Shown piece after piece: positions 17,157-26,396 of a stretch of 64,000 bases of DNA; within the stretch, counting starts at the first letter, position 1, and the number at the start of each line of letters is the position of its first letter. Below the pieces are notes generated by a model. It was not told where the DNA came from. It was given only the letters and a program-made list of their open reading frames with translations, and ran no database searches. Source of the stretch: Enteractinococcus coprophilus (GTDB lineage Bacteria > Actinomycetota > Actinomycetes > Actinomycetales > Micrococcaceae); assembly GCF_006716305.1 (NCBI RefSeq), contig NZ_VFOU01000003.1, positions 1 to 64,000 of the forward strand, written 5' to 3'. A program made the translations under genes and the position numbers.

Positions 17157-18419
17157 TTATCCCCCTGAGATATCCAGTTCTGCTTCATGAATCTGTGCCC
17201 GGTGTTCTTCGGTGATGTCCTGGGATTCCAGCCAGCCCTCGGGCAAGTGTGGTTTCTTGGGTGCACCGGCGCGGCCGCGTGGGCCTTCGGCGTCAGCTCC
17301 CGGATAGGGCACGGCGCGGTCGACGGTGTCGAGTAGTTCGCGCAGCTGGGCGAGCGTCTCAACGGCGGTAAGCGCCCGTCGCATATCGCCGCCCACCGGG
17401 TAGCCCTTGAAGTACCAGGAAACGTGCTTGCGAATGTCGCGCAAGGCTTTGTCTTCATTGCCGCCGAAGGTGTCAACGAGCAATTCGGCGTGCCGGTACA
17501 GCACATCGGCGACCATACCCTGATCGGGGTGGAAACGTTGTTTAGAACCGGTGAACGCATTTTCGACGTCACCAAATAGCCAGGGACGGCCCTGACAGCC
17601 ACGGCCGATGACTACCCCGTCGGCACCGGTGTATTCGATCATGGCCATGGCGTCTTCGGCCGACCAGATATCACCGTTGCCTAGGACCGGGACCTCGGTA
17701 ATGGCTTCTTTGAGTCGGGCAATTGAGTCCCAATTAGCCTGGCCAGAGTAGTGCTGGCGCATTGTGCGCCCGTGCAGGGCGACTGCCGAGACACCTACGT
17801 CCACAGCGCGTCGAGCCGCCTGCAGGTATGTCAGGTGGTCTTCATCGATTCCACGCCGCATTTTGATGGTCACCGGGATGTTTGCACGTTCGGCTTCTTT
17901 GACGGCACCGGCAACGATCGCAGTGAACAGGTCTATTTTCCAGGGTAGGGCGGATCCCCCACCGTTGCGGGTCACTTTGGGGACCGGGCAGCCGAAGTTT
18001 AGGTCAATATGATCGGCGCGATCTTCTTCTACGATCATCCGGACAGCCTTGCGCGTGTAGACCGGGTCTACCGAGTACAGTTGCACCGAACGCGGGACCT
18101 CATCCTCGTCGTGTTCGATGATTCGCATAGACTCTGGGTGACGTTCGACTAGGGCGCGAGCGGTGACCATTTCTGACACATAGAGTCCGCCACCGTATTC
18201 GCGACAGAGGCGACGAAACGCCTTATTCGTAATACCTGCCATCGGCGCCAGTACAACCGGAACGTCAATGGTCAGGTTGCCAATGTGCAACGGTGCCACG
18301 TGCATCGATGTGGACGACGGAGACGGGCGTTGGGCGCCCTGATCGCCGGTACCCCGGTCGCGCGTGGAATATGCAGGACCCGGGCCCGTGATTGCGGTCT
18401 TTTGTGAAACGGTAGTCAT
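17157..18419 (-). CDS. dusB: tRNA-dihydrouridine synthase
   Basis: FMN-dependent enzyme reducing specific uridines of the tRNA D loop. The 420-residue product has the TIM-barrel motifs VVLAPMAGITNKAFR, the catalytic-Cys segment DLNFGCPVPKVTRNGGGSALP, VTIKMRRG, LHGRT and GNGDIWS, then a C-terminal helical domain (DIRKHVSWYFKGYP). About 45 residues rich in Gly, Ser and Thr precede the barrel; the true start may be slightly internal. A Lys/Pro/Gly-rich tail ends the protein. Upstream of dgt on the same strand, a conserved actinobacterial pairing. Confidence 0.93.
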   Translation of the reverse strand: MTTVSQKTAITGPGPAYSTRDRGTGDQGAQRPSPSSTSMHVAPLHIGNLTIDVPVVLAPMAGITNKAFRRLCREYGGGLYVSEMVTARALVERHPESMRIIEHDEDEVPRSVQLYSVDPVYTRKAVRMIVEEDRADHIDLNFGCPVPKVTRNGGGSALPWKIDLFTAIVAGAVKEAERANIPVTIKMRRGIDEDHLTYLQAARRAVDVGVSAVALHGRTMRQHYSGQANWDSIARLKEAITEVPVLGNGDIWSAEDAMAMIEYTGADGVVIGRGCQGRPWLFGDVENAFTGSKQRFHPDQGMVADVLYRHAELLVDTFGGNEDKALRDIRKHVSWYFKGYPVGGDMRRALTAVETLAQLRELLDTVDRAVPYPGADAEGPRGRAGAPKKPHLPEGWLESQDITEEHRAQIHEAELDISGG

Positions 18420-18632
18420 AACACGTCAAGTATCCCAGATTCCGTTCATAAACACCCAGTCGAGACCTGTGCCTGTGGAGAAATCAGGCCCGCAGGGCAT
18501 CAGGAGCGCCATCAGCCAATCGAGCGGTCGCCTTGAGACCACCTTGGAGTGGGTCGCAAGATACCATCGAACCCGACCAGAGACACTAGTCACACCCGGA
18601 ATATCATTCAGATTTGAAACGTTTTGTGAAGC

Positions 18633-19655
18633 ATGCAGAAAAAACTTGGCTTCTTAAATTTTGGTCATTACGCCTATGACCGCCTCACTCGAACGGTCGA
18701 CCCAAAAGCTGCTTTCGATGATCAGCTCGCCATGACCGTGGCCGCCGAAGATGAAGGGCTGGATGGAGCCTGGATTCGCGTGCACCACTTCCAATGGATG
18801 ATGTCGGCTCCGTTTCCGACACTGTCAGCCATGGCGGCCAAGACGTCAACCATTGAATTGGGCACCGGTGTCATTGATCTGCGCTACGAAAACCCGTTAT
18901 ATTTCGCCGAGGAAGCCGCCACGACTGATCTCATCTCAGGAGGTCGCCTGCAGCTGGGTATTTCCCGGGGCTCACCAGAAGCAGCGCTGGATGGCCAAGA
19001 ACAGTTTGGCTACACCCTCGAGCCCGGGCAGACATGGAGCCACCTTGCCCAACAGCGCGGCCAGCGGATCCGCGATGCTGTTGGCGGCAAGCCCGTAGCC
19101 ACCGGTGATCCGAATTCACCGTGGTCTCCAGGTGGCGCGACCGAACTCGTCGTTCAACCACAATCACCCGGACTGATCAATCGCCTGTGGTGGGGTTCAG
19201 GTTCGACGTCGTCGGGCGTCATCGCTGGCGAACAAGGCTACAATCTGTTGTCTTCTACCCTCTTACTCCAAGACGACGGTCGCCCCTTTCACATCCAACA
19301 GGCCGACCAAATCAAACACTATCGCGCTGCCTACCAAGGTTCCGGGTATAAAACCGGCGGGCAGACGGCAGTAACTCGTTCGATGTTCGCGCTGCGGTCG
19401 ATCCAGGATGAGCGCATGTTCGGACACGCCGGCAGCACGCAAGATCAGGCCGGACGACTTGAGGGCGGCCCGGCACGTTCGGGACCGACCTATGTGGGAC
19501 ACACCGAACAATTGGCCGAGATGTTATCCACCGACCAGGCCGTGTTGGAGGCCGACTACGTACTTTTTGCAAACCCCGCGCAGCTCGGGCCAGAACGCAA
19601 CCGCGAGATTTTCGCCGGATGGGTTGAAGTCTTCAAACTCCTAGGATGGAAATAA
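18633..19655 (+). CDS. LLM-class flavin-dependent oxidoreductase
   Basis: A luciferase-like TIM-barrel protein of 340 residues. It shows the family's N-terminal strand KKLGFLNFGHY, the AEDEGLDGAWIRVHHF segment, IELGTGVIDLRYENPLYFAEEAA and LISGGRLQLGISRG. Such enzymes use FMNH2 (from a reductase or F420-type partner) to oxidise small molecules; the substrate cannot be inferred. It starts a short run with an acyl-CoA synthetase (gap 78 bp) and a membrane protein. The promoter lies in the 213-bp gap to divergent dusB. Confidence 0.82.
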   Translation: MQKKLGFLNFGHYAYDRLTRTVDPKAAFDDQLAMTVAAEDEGLDGAWIRVHHFQWMMSAPFPTLSAMAAKTSTIELGTGVIDLRYENPLYFAEEAATTDLISGGRLQLGISRGSPEAALDGQEQFGYTLEPGQTWSHLAQQRGQRIRDAVGGKPVATGDPNSPWSPGGATELVVQPQSPGLINRLWWGSGSTSSGVIAGEQGYNLLSSTLLLQDDGRPFHIQQADQIKHYRAAYQGSGYKTGGQTAVTRSMFALRSIQDERMFGHAGSTQDQAGRLEGGPARSGPTYVGHTEQLAEMLSTDQAVLEADYVLFANPAQLGPERNREIFAGWVEVFKLLGWK

Positions 19656-19733
19656 GACACCAACCAACCGGTGCAATCCAAGACGGCAACTAGACTGAGC
19701 ATGTTGTGCACGCTGAGGGATAAAGGATCATCC

Positions 19734-21494
19734 ATGAACGTAACCGAACAATATCGCGCGGCTCGTGACCGGCTCATGGCGCTGGACCCGACCGAGGTCG
19801 CCGAGAAGTTCGTCTGGCCAAGCTTCGACCACTTCAACTTCGGGTTAGACTGGTTTGATGCTCTGGCAAAGCATCCTGTCCGAGGGAGCCAGCCTGCTCT
19901 GATCGTCACCGGTGATACCGGGACCACACGGCTGACATTCGCAGAACTTTCGGCACGCTCAACCCGGGTCGCCGGTTGGTTCCAGTCACTAGGTGTGACC
20001 CGCGGCGATAAGTTTATGATGATGTTGGACAACGAGGTCGAGCTGTGGGAAGCCATGCTGGCTGCCATCAAAATTGGCGCGGTCATTCTGCCAACGACGG
20101 TGATGTTAAACTCCGCTGCACTGGCGTCACGCATGCAACGGGCTGGTGTGAACTGGGTGTTGACCAATCAGCAGAACATCGAAAAATTTGCGGACCTTCC
20201 ATCCCACGGGATCGACATGTCGAATATCGGCCTGGTGGTCACCGGCGATCAGCCCGTTGCAAACACCCACGCGTTCACTGATGCGTATACCACAACGGCA
20301 CAGTTTGTCATTGACGGACCAACACCAGCCGATGCCGAGATGCTGGTGTACTTCACCTCGGGCACCACCAGCGAACCCAAGATGGTGCTCCACACCCAAC
20401 AATCGTATTCGGTGGGCCATTTTTCGACCCTGTACTGGTTAGGCGTCAACGGCAACGATGTGCACCTGAATATCTCTTCCCCGGGATGGGGCAAACACGC
20501 TTGGTCATCCTTCTTCGGACCCTGGATTGGTGAAGCCACAGTACTGTCCGTAAACTACGCTCGCTTCGATGCAGCCACCATGCTCGAGGTGATAGAAGAA
20601 TTCGATGTCACCAGCCTGTGTGCTCCCCCGACCGTCTGGCGCATGCTCATCCATGCCGATATGGGGCGCATCAAGAATCCACCTCGCAATGCGGTCTCCG
20701 CGGGTGAACCTCTCAACCTGTCGACGCTAGAGAAGGTTCGCGATGCCTGGGGTGTCACGATTCGTGATGGCTATGGGCAGACCGAAACAACACTGCAGAT
20801 CGCCACGACGCCCGGCCTTGATGTCCCGGCCGGGGCCCTGGGCAAACCGCTGCCTGGCTTCGCCGTGGAACTCGTCGATGAGGTCACCGAAGAACTCATT
20901 ATCGGTCCCGGTTCCGGTCAGGTCGCATTGCGCTTGAACCCCGGTCCAGTGGGTTTGACCCCCGGATATTACCGAGATGAAGACCGCAACCTCAAAGTCT
21001 TCGGCAAAGATCTTTATCTGACCGGGGATCTCATGTCACGTGATGCCGACGGCGTCTACACCTATGTTGGCCGCGCCGATGATCTGTTCAAGGCTTCGGA
21101 TTATAAGCTGTCCCCATTCGAGCTGGAAAACGGCCTCATGGGGTATCCTTCGATCTCTGAAGTCGCCGTCGTGCCGAGTCCTGACCCGATCCGCACCGCC
21201 GTGCCCAAAGCCTACGTGGTGTTGGCGCCCGGATACACCCCAACCCCCGATACTGCACAAGCGATCTTTGCACACGCCCGCACCGTGCTACCACCCTACG
21301 GCCGTATCCGCCGGTTGGAATTTGCCACCGAACTGCCCAAAACGGTCTCCGGCAAAATCCGACGGGTCGTGCTTCGGGAAGACGAAATCCACACCCACGG
21401 TGATCAAGGACAACACACCAGCGGTGTCATGGCCGCTCGCACTACCACTGAGGGTTACGGGCATGAATATACCGACGCCCAGTTCCGTCGATGA
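19734..21494 (+). CDS. Acyl-CoA synthetase, medium-chain type (AMP-binding)
   Basis: Adenylate-forming ligase that activates a carboxylic acid as acyl-AMP and transfers it to CoA. The 586-residue product has the phosphate-binding loop VYFTSGTTSEPKMVLHT, SPGWGKHAWSSFFGPWI typical of MACS/acetyl-CoA-synthetase-like enzymes, the GYGQTE box, YLTGDLMSRDADG, the hinge YVGRADDLFKASDYKLSP, and the C-terminal catalytic lysine in TVSGKIRR. I chose ATG 19734, with AGGA 7 nt upstream, over an in-frame start 63 bp earlier. The flavin enzyme upstream and membrane protein downstream may share its transcript. Chain specificity is not evident. Confidence 0.88.
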   Translation: MNVTEQYRAARDRLMALDPTEVAEKFVWPSFDHFNFGLDWFDALAKHPVRGSQPALIVTGDTGTTRLTFAELSARSTRVAGWFQSLGVTRGDKFMMMLDNEVELWEAMLAAIKIGAVILPTTVMLNSAALASRMQRAGVNWVLTNQQNIEKFADLPSHGIDMSNIGLVVTGDQPVANTHAFTDAYTTTAQFVIDGPTPADAEMLVYFTSGTTSEPKMVLHTQQSYSVGHFSTLYWLGVNGNDVHLNISSPGWGKHAWSSFFGPWIGEATVLSVNYARFDAATMLEVIEEFDVTSLCAPPTVWRMLIHADMGRIKNPPRNAVSAGEPLNLSTLEKVRDAWGVTIRDGYGQTETTLQIATTPGLDVPAGALGKPLPGFAVELVDEVTEELIIGPGSGQVALRLNPGPVGLTPGYYRDEDRNLKVFGKDLYLTGDLMSRDADGVYTYVGRADDLFKASDYKLSPFELENGLMGYPSISEVAVVPSPDPIRTAVPKAYVVLAPGYTPTPDTAQAIFAHARTVLPPYGRIRRLEFATELPKTVSGKIRRVVLREDEIHTHGDQGQHTSGVMAARTTTEGYGHEYTDAQFRR

Positions 21495-22605
21495 CTCCGA
21501 GTTCATCCCAGCCGGTTCACCACTCATATGGTTGGATGGGATCATGGAGACGGTTGAACGGGCTTTAGCGCAACAAACCTTGGCGTTGTGGGCCACCCTA
21601 GGCTCCTTCGTTGCCGGCTTCCTGGTCGCAAGCTTCGTTTTTTGGAACCAGGTTCGCCCAGTGGCCGGTGAAGGCTCGATCATCTTTCCGATGGCACTCA
21701 TTGCATCACTGGTTGCTGCTGCGGCATTTATCCTCAGTTCGTATCTTCACCGGGCCGGGGAAACCCGGTTCATGCCACTGTGGCAAACTTTGATTTCGCA
21801 TTGTTCGTTTGTCGCCGTCACGATCGCATTTGGCGGGGTCACCGGGTTGAGCGTCCTGTTGGTCGGCCATCTCCTGGGCTCGGGCCTTCCGGGACTGGAA
21901 CTTGGAGGGCTCGGCGGCGGCATCCTCACCGGTGTTGCAGCCGCGCTTGCGGGCCGACTTTCCTTCCAGGCCGGAATCGATCTGAGTCTGCGCAATCTCG
22001 CGGCACTGTTATTCACCTTTTTGATCGTCGGTACGGTCTTTGCGATGCTGACCGAGGCTGACCCCACCTGGTGGCAGCGCAACTTTTCACAACTGGGCAT
22101 TGGGGCCAGTGCCTTGGCGTTTAACGGAACTGTCATTGGAGCCGGCCTGCTGGTTGCTACCATCGGGTCGTATATCGGACGAGATTTGCACCGTCTCCTG
22201 GACGATGAGGCCGTCCCGCGCATCACCGTGGTCGTGAGCATCTGGGTGCTGGCAGGACTCGCGCTGGCCGGTGTCGGATGGTTTCCCCTGAATCAACAAC
22301 CTGGTGCACATGCTGTTGCCGCCTTCGCGGCCTTGGGCCTGTTGGTTCTTGCCGCCGGCTACACCCAGTATGTCTTACCTGGTCGCCCTTTCGTCCTGCG
22401 TTTTGTCACCGGTCTCTTGGTAGTGCTCATCGCCGGTTGTTTCATGCTGACGTTTATCATCCCGGTGCTAACGGTCACCGCCCTGGAAAGCATCGTGGTG
22501 GGACTGTCACTGCTGTGGATGACGACCTTCGTGCGGGTGTTGAGCATCCTGACACCGAACCGCTCGGTTGCCTCCCAACGGCGTCATCTGTTAACCGCCG
22601 CCTAG
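21463..22605 (+). CDS. Multi-pass membrane protein of unknown function
   Basis: A 380-residue protein with about ten hydrophobic segments of membrane-spanning length spread over the whole sequence, glycine-rich in the middle (LELGGLGGGILTGVAAALAG). I do not recognise the family; it recalls DUF998-type eight-helix proteins but is longer. ATG 21463 has GAGGG 7 nt upstream and overlaps the preceding synthetase gene by 32 bp; ATG 21544 is an alternative that would avoid the overlap. Context suggests involvement with acyl compounds or a transport role, which is inference. It converges closely (8 bp) with the next acyl-CoA synthetase. Confidence 0.6.
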   Translation: MNIPTPSSVDDSEFIPAGSPLIWLDGIMETVERALAQQTLALWATLGSFVAGFLVASFVFWNQVRPVAGEGSIIFPMALIASLVAAAAFILSSYLHRAGETRFMPLWQTLISHCSFVAVTIAFGGVTGLSVLLVGHLLGSGLPGLELGGLGGGILTGVAAALAGRLSFQAGIDLSLRNLAALLFTFLIVGTVFAMLTEADPTWWQRNFSQLGIGASALAFNGTVIGAGLLVATIGSYIGRDLHRLLDDEAVPRITVVVSIWVLAGLALAGVGWFPLNQQPGAHAVAAFAALGLLVLAAGYTQYVLPGRPFVLRFVTGLLVVLIAGCFMLTFIIPVLTVTALESIVVGLSLLWMTTFVRVLSILTPNRSVASQRRHLLTAA

Positions 22606-22613
22606 TCGAGCAA

Positions 22614-24188
22614 TTATTTTAATTCGCGCTTGAGCAGCTTGCCCGACTGATTCCTCGGGAGCTCCGTTACGAATTCGATGTGGCCTGGGACTTTATGTCG
22701 GGCCAGATATTGTCGCGAGAAATCTCGAATCTCCTTGGCAGAGACCTCTGGGTGACCCTCTTTCAGGACGACAACCGCGGTGACTTGTTCAATCCATTTC
22801 GCGTGGGGCCGGCCGACGACGGCGACTTCGGCAACCGCCTGGTGACGGTAGAGGACATCTTCAACTTCCCGCGAAGCAACCAGTTCTCCTCCGGAGTTGA
22901 TCACGTCTTTGATTCGGTCGACCACTTCGATGTACCCGTGATCGTCCATCGTGACCAGGTCTCCAGAGCGAAACCACCCGTCAATAAAGGCGTCTTGGGT
23001 TTGCTCTGGTTTTTTCCAATAACCGGAGAACAGCTGGGGTGATCGATACTGCACTTCTCCCGGCGTCCCAGGTGGTACAGACAGACCGGTCGTTGAATCA
23101 GCCACGCGCAGCTCGACCGTGGGTATCGGGCGGCCGGCTGAGGCAGGACGCTGTGCATGTTCTTCAGGACGTAAAACGGTGCACAGCGGGGACATCTCGC
23201 TTTGACCAAAGCAATTATAAAAGCCGATGTTGGGGTATTGTTCGCGTAAACGCTGCAAGACGGTCACCGGCATAATCGAGGCACCGTATTGTGCTTTCTT
23301 CAACGAGGATAAGTCACGGGTCGCAAGATCTGGGTGCTGTGAAAGCGGGACCCAGACCGTGGGCGCAAGGAACAATGAACCAATGCGTTCATCTTCGATT
23401 CGACGCAGCATTTCTGCAATATCTGGCACCCGTAACAGCCGGATGGTTGCCCCGAGAAACAAATATGGCGTGATGAAAACATGCAACGCGGCCGAGTGGT
23501 ACAGCGGCATGGCAATAAGCGGGTTGTCAGTCCGCGTCATGTCGAGGGCAGGGATCGCCCCGTTATAATGTGCCAGCAGCGCCCGATGGGTCAACATCGC
23601 GCCTTTGGGCGCTGAAGTCGTTCCCGACGTGTAGAGCAGTTGCACCAGGTCGGTTTCTTCTGCAGTATCCAGGTCATCTTCGATAAGCGCTGCCGAGAGA
23701 GCTGGGTTATTTTCGAGTATCGTTTGAATATGTTCCACGATGGATGACATGGCTACGACTTGATCCAGTGGGCTGGAGTCAGTGATACTTTCAACAGCTT
23801 CCAGATATTCGTCGTCGGCAATCAGCACCGAAGCTTCGCTGTCCGAAACCAGGTAATGCAGCTCTGGTCCGGTCAGGGCAAAATTGATTGGAACGTGTAC
23901 CAGTCCAGCGCGTGAGGCTGCGAAAAACAAGATCAAAAAGGTATCGGAGTTCTTGCCCATCACAGCGACTCGGTCACCTTGTTGTAAACCCAGCTCGCGC
24001 AGTCGCAAGGCCGCCACGGTCACAGCCTGATTGAATGTCGTATACGTCCAGGTGCGCTCTTGGTACTTCAGCGCGACGTGATCGCGCTGTGTGGCGGCTA
24101 CTCGGGCTAGCTGCAACGACACTGAGTTGCGCTGGCTAGCTTTGATGTCTTCTTCGATTGAACGGTTCGTTGTGCCGTTGGTGTTCAT
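22614..24188 (-). CDS. Fatty-acid/acyl-CoA synthetase (FadD-like)
   Basis: A 524-residue AMP-binding ligase with the family's blocks: QLLYTSGTTSAPKGAMLTHR, AMPLYHSAALHVFI, YNCFGQSEMSPL, WFRSGDLVTMDDHGY, VVDRIKDVINSGGE, and catalytic Lys in NQSGKLLKREL. It probably activates medium or long-chain acids (or a branched or steroid acid) for the adjacent beta-oxidation-type genes. ATG 24188 lies 42 bp downstream of the thiolase stop on the same strand, consistent with one transcript SDR-thiolase-synthetase. Substrate unknown. Confidence 0.9.
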   Translation of the reverse strand: MNTNGTTNRSIEEDIKASQRNSVSLQLARVAATQRDHVALKYQERTWTYTTFNQAVTVAALRLRELGLQQGDRVAVMGKNSDTFLILFFAASRAGLVHVPINFALTGPELHYLVSDSEASVLIADDEYLEAVESITDSSPLDQVVAMSSIVEHIQTILENNPALSAALIEDDLDTAEETDLVQLLYTSGTTSAPKGAMLTHRALLAHYNGAIPALDMTRTDNPLIAMPLYHSAALHVFITPYLFLGATIRLLRVPDIAEMLRRIEDERIGSLFLAPTVWVPLSQHPDLATRDLSSLKKAQYGASIMPVTVLQRLREQYPNIGFYNCFGQSEMSPLCTVLRPEEHAQRPASAGRPIPTVELRVADSTTGLSVPPGTPGEVQYRSPQLFSGYWKKPEQTQDAFIDGWFRSGDLVTMDDHGYIEVVDRIKDVINSGGELVASREVEDVLYRHQAVAEVAVVGRPHAKWIEQVTAVVVLKEGHPEVSAKEIRDFSRQYLARHKVPGHIEFVTELPRNQSGKLLKRELK

Positions 24189-24230
24189 TGCTGCTCTCCG
24201 TCTCGCCAGGCTGAGTGTGCTATGAAGTGA

Positions 24231-25385
24231 CTAGCTATCGAGCCGTTCTATGATGGTGACATTGGCTTGGCCTCCGCCTTCACACATGGTTTGCAACCCG
24301 AATCGGCCACCGTTGTCTTCCAAGGTGTGCAGCAGGGTCGTCATGAGACGTGCTCCGGTCGCACCAATGGGATGGCCAAGGGCGATTGCACCGCCGTGGA
24401 TGTTGACCTTTGCCATGTCTGGGCGAAGTTCTTTCTCCCATGCCAGCACCACTGATGCAAAAGCTTCATTGATTTCGATGGCATCAAAATCGTCAATGTC
24501 CATGCCGGTGCGTTCTAACGCGTACCGAGTGGCGCGGATGGGAGCCGATAACATCATGACCGGATCATCAGCGCGAGCCGAAATGTGATGAATGCGAGCG
24601 CGCGGTACCAGTCCGAATTCTTTGACCGCGCGTTCTGATGCAATCGCTAATACAGCTGCTGCGTCACTGATCTGCGAGGCCGTGGCGGCGGTATGGATGC
24701 CAAGAGGTTGCAGTGTGGGCAGTTCACGCATCTTGGCACGGTTGGGGGTGCGTGGGCCTTCGTCATCACGAAGCCCACCAAGAGGCATGATCTCTTCGGC
24801 GAAGAATCCGGATTCTTGTGCGGCAAGGGCCCTGCGGTGAGACTCCGCTGCAAAGGCTTCAGCCTGTTCCCGGGTGATACCCCACCGGTTGGCCATCATT
24901 TCAGCTCCAACAAATTGGGAAATGCGTTGGTCACCGTAGCGATCTGCCCAGCCTTTCGAACCTGCGAAAGGAGTCGGATACCCCTGGTCCTTCATGATGG
25001 TGTTGGCGGTGCCAATGGGAATGGTCGACATGTTCTGGACTCCGCCGGCAATCACCAGATCTGAGGTGCCGGACTTGACAGCTTGGGCAGCATAATGCAC
25101 GGCCTGCTGGCCAGAGCCACACTGGCGGTCGATGGTGGTGCCTGGAACAGCTTCGGAGCCGCCAGCGGCTAGCCACGCTGTGCGGGCGATGTCAAAAGAC
25201 TGCGGTCCGATTTGATCGATGCAGCCTAAGATGATTTCGTCGTATTCAGCGGTGTCTATTGCTACCCGGTCGAAGATTGCTGCCAGCGGGACTGCAGCCA
25301 TATCTGCAGAGTGGACCTGGGCCAGAGCGCCATTGCGTCGCCCAACGGGTGTGCGGAGTGCATCCACAATATATGCTTCTGACAT
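24231..25385 (-). CDS. Acetyl-CoA acyltransferase (thiolase)
   Basis: Thiolase that cleaves 3-ketoacyl-CoA or condenses acyl-CoAs. The 384-residue product has the acylated-cysteine motif DRQCGSGQQAVHYA near residue 88, the C-terminal GHPIGATGAR histidine motif and the second catalytic cysteine in MCEGGGQANV. It sits between an SDR and an acyl-CoA synthetase, which fits a degradative role. ATG 25385 has a Shine-Dalgarno-like GGAA upstream. It resembles trifunctional-type or steroid/long-chain thiolases; exact specificity is not assigned. Confidence 0.92.
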   Translation of the reverse strand: MSEAYIVDALRTPVGRRNGALAQVHSADMAAVPLAAIFDRVAIDTAEYDEIILGCIDQIGPQSFDIARTAWLAAGGSEAVPGTTIDRQCGSGQQAVHYAAQAVKSGTSDLVIAGGVQNMSTIPIGTANTIMKDQGYPTPFAGSKGWADRYGDQRISQFVGAEMMANRWGITREQAEAFAAESHRRALAAQESGFFAEEIMPLGGLRDDEGPRTPNRAKMRELPTLQPLGIHTAATASQISDAAAVLAIASERAVKEFGLVPRARIHHISARADDPVMMLSAPIRATRYALERTGMDIDDFDAIEINEAFASVVLAWEKELRPDMAKVNIHGGAIALGHPIGATGARLMTTLLHTLEDNGGRFGLQTMCEGGGQANVTIIERLDS

Positions 25386-25432
25386 GGTGTTCCTTCCGGG
25401 GATGATTCTTCAAGTTGTGCAGTGGTGCGGTA

Positions 25433-26194
25433 TTATCGTGGTCCCATCCGAAGAGCGCCGTCCATCCGGACGGTGTGGCCGTTGAGGTAATCGTGGCGGA
25501 TAAGGTCCAGGACCACTTGGGCGTATTCTTCTGGGCGAGCCAATCGGGCCGGGAACGGCACAGAGGCTTCTAGGCTTTCACGAAATTCTGGGGTGATGCC
25601 CGCCATCATGGGAGTTTCCACAATGCCCGGTGCCACGGTGTTGACACGGATACCATATGAAGCCAGATCACGTGCTGCTGAAATAGTCAGCGAGTGAACA
25701 CCACCTTTGGACGCTGCATACGCTGCCTGACCGATTTGTCCTTCAAATGCTGCCACGGACGCGGTGTTGATGACAATACCGCGTTGACCGTCGTCATCGA
25801 CAGGTTGCTGTTCGGCGATAAGCTCAGCGCCGAGGGTCATGACGTTAAAAGTACCGAGCAGATTGACGTTAATCACCTGGGCGAATTGGTGCAGATCGTG
25901 TGGGCCGCGACGAGACAGAATGCGCCCCGGAGTTCCAATTCCAGCGCAATTGACGACAACACGCAAAGGCTCCGTGCCAGCTTTGACCGTTGCGATGCCT
26001 CGACGAATCGAAGCATGATCGGTGACATCAACATCTAGGTACTCGACATGATCAACGGCAGGGGCCTTTTCGATACTGGGTGCAAGATCGAAAGCAAAGA
26101 CTTTCATGCCTCGCTGTGCCAAGAGGTGCGCGGTGGCCGCTCCCAGACCCGATGCCCCGCCCGTAACGATTGCCGCTTGTCCTTGAATTTCCAC
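25433..26194 (-). CDS. SDR-family 3-hydroxyacyl-CoA dehydrogenase-like protein
   Basis: A 253-residue classical short-chain dehydrogenase: TGGASGLGAATAH nucleotide loop, NCAGIGTPG, catalytic Ser in NTASVAAFEG and YAASK (Tyr/Lys). The overall pattern (GQAAIVTGGASGLG, VNTVAPGIVETPM) matches the HSD17B10-type 2-methyl-3-hydroxyacyl-CoA dehydrogenases, which oxidise 3-hydroxyacyl-CoA with NAD+ in branched-chain amino-acid or fatty-acid catabolism. It is the first gene after a terminator-like hairpin, so it probably has its own promoter, and is followed by thiolase and synthetase. Confidence 0.87.
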   Translation of the reverse strand: MEIQGQAAIVTGGASGLGAATAHLLAQRGMKVFAFDLAPSIEKAPAVDHVEYLDVDVTDHASIRRGIATVKAGTEPLRVVVNCAGIGTPGRILSRRGPHDLHQFAQVINVNLLGTFNVMTLGAELIAEQQPVDDDGQRGIVINTASVAAFEGQIGQAAYAASKGGVHSLTISAARDLASYGIRVNTVAPGIVETPMMAGITPEFRESLEASVPFPARLARPEEYAQVVLDLIRHDYLNGHTVRMDGALRMGPR

Positions 26195-26304
26195 GAAGTT
26201 ATCCTCTCTTCGTCAACGTCAATACACCGGTGACCGTACGCGCTACGATCAGCGAGATGATCTTGTAGGTTCTTTTGTCAGTATGGACGACTTTGGCGTG
26301 ATTG

Positions 26305-26341
26305 AAAATCTTTGCCACTTCGTATGTAGCGAAGATTTTTT
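26305..26341 (-). terminator. Terminator-like hairpin between the ech and SDR genes
   Basis: AAAATCTTTGC pairs with GCGAAGATTTT (11 bp, one G-U, 13-nt loop). T-rich flanks are present on both strands, stronger on the plus strand. Lying after the enoyl-CoA hydratase gene on the minus strand, it probably ends the mmsA-to-ech transcript. Confidence 0.65.
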
Positions 26342-26396
26342 CATGCCGGTTGGGGCGAGTTAAGCCACGATATGTCGTAGGTAAGTCGCGCGGTTA

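Noticed and set aside
21040-21462. Upstream in-frame extension of the membrane protein
   Set aside because: It lies entirely inside the acyl-CoA synthetase coding region in another frame; ATG 21463 has a ribosome binding site.
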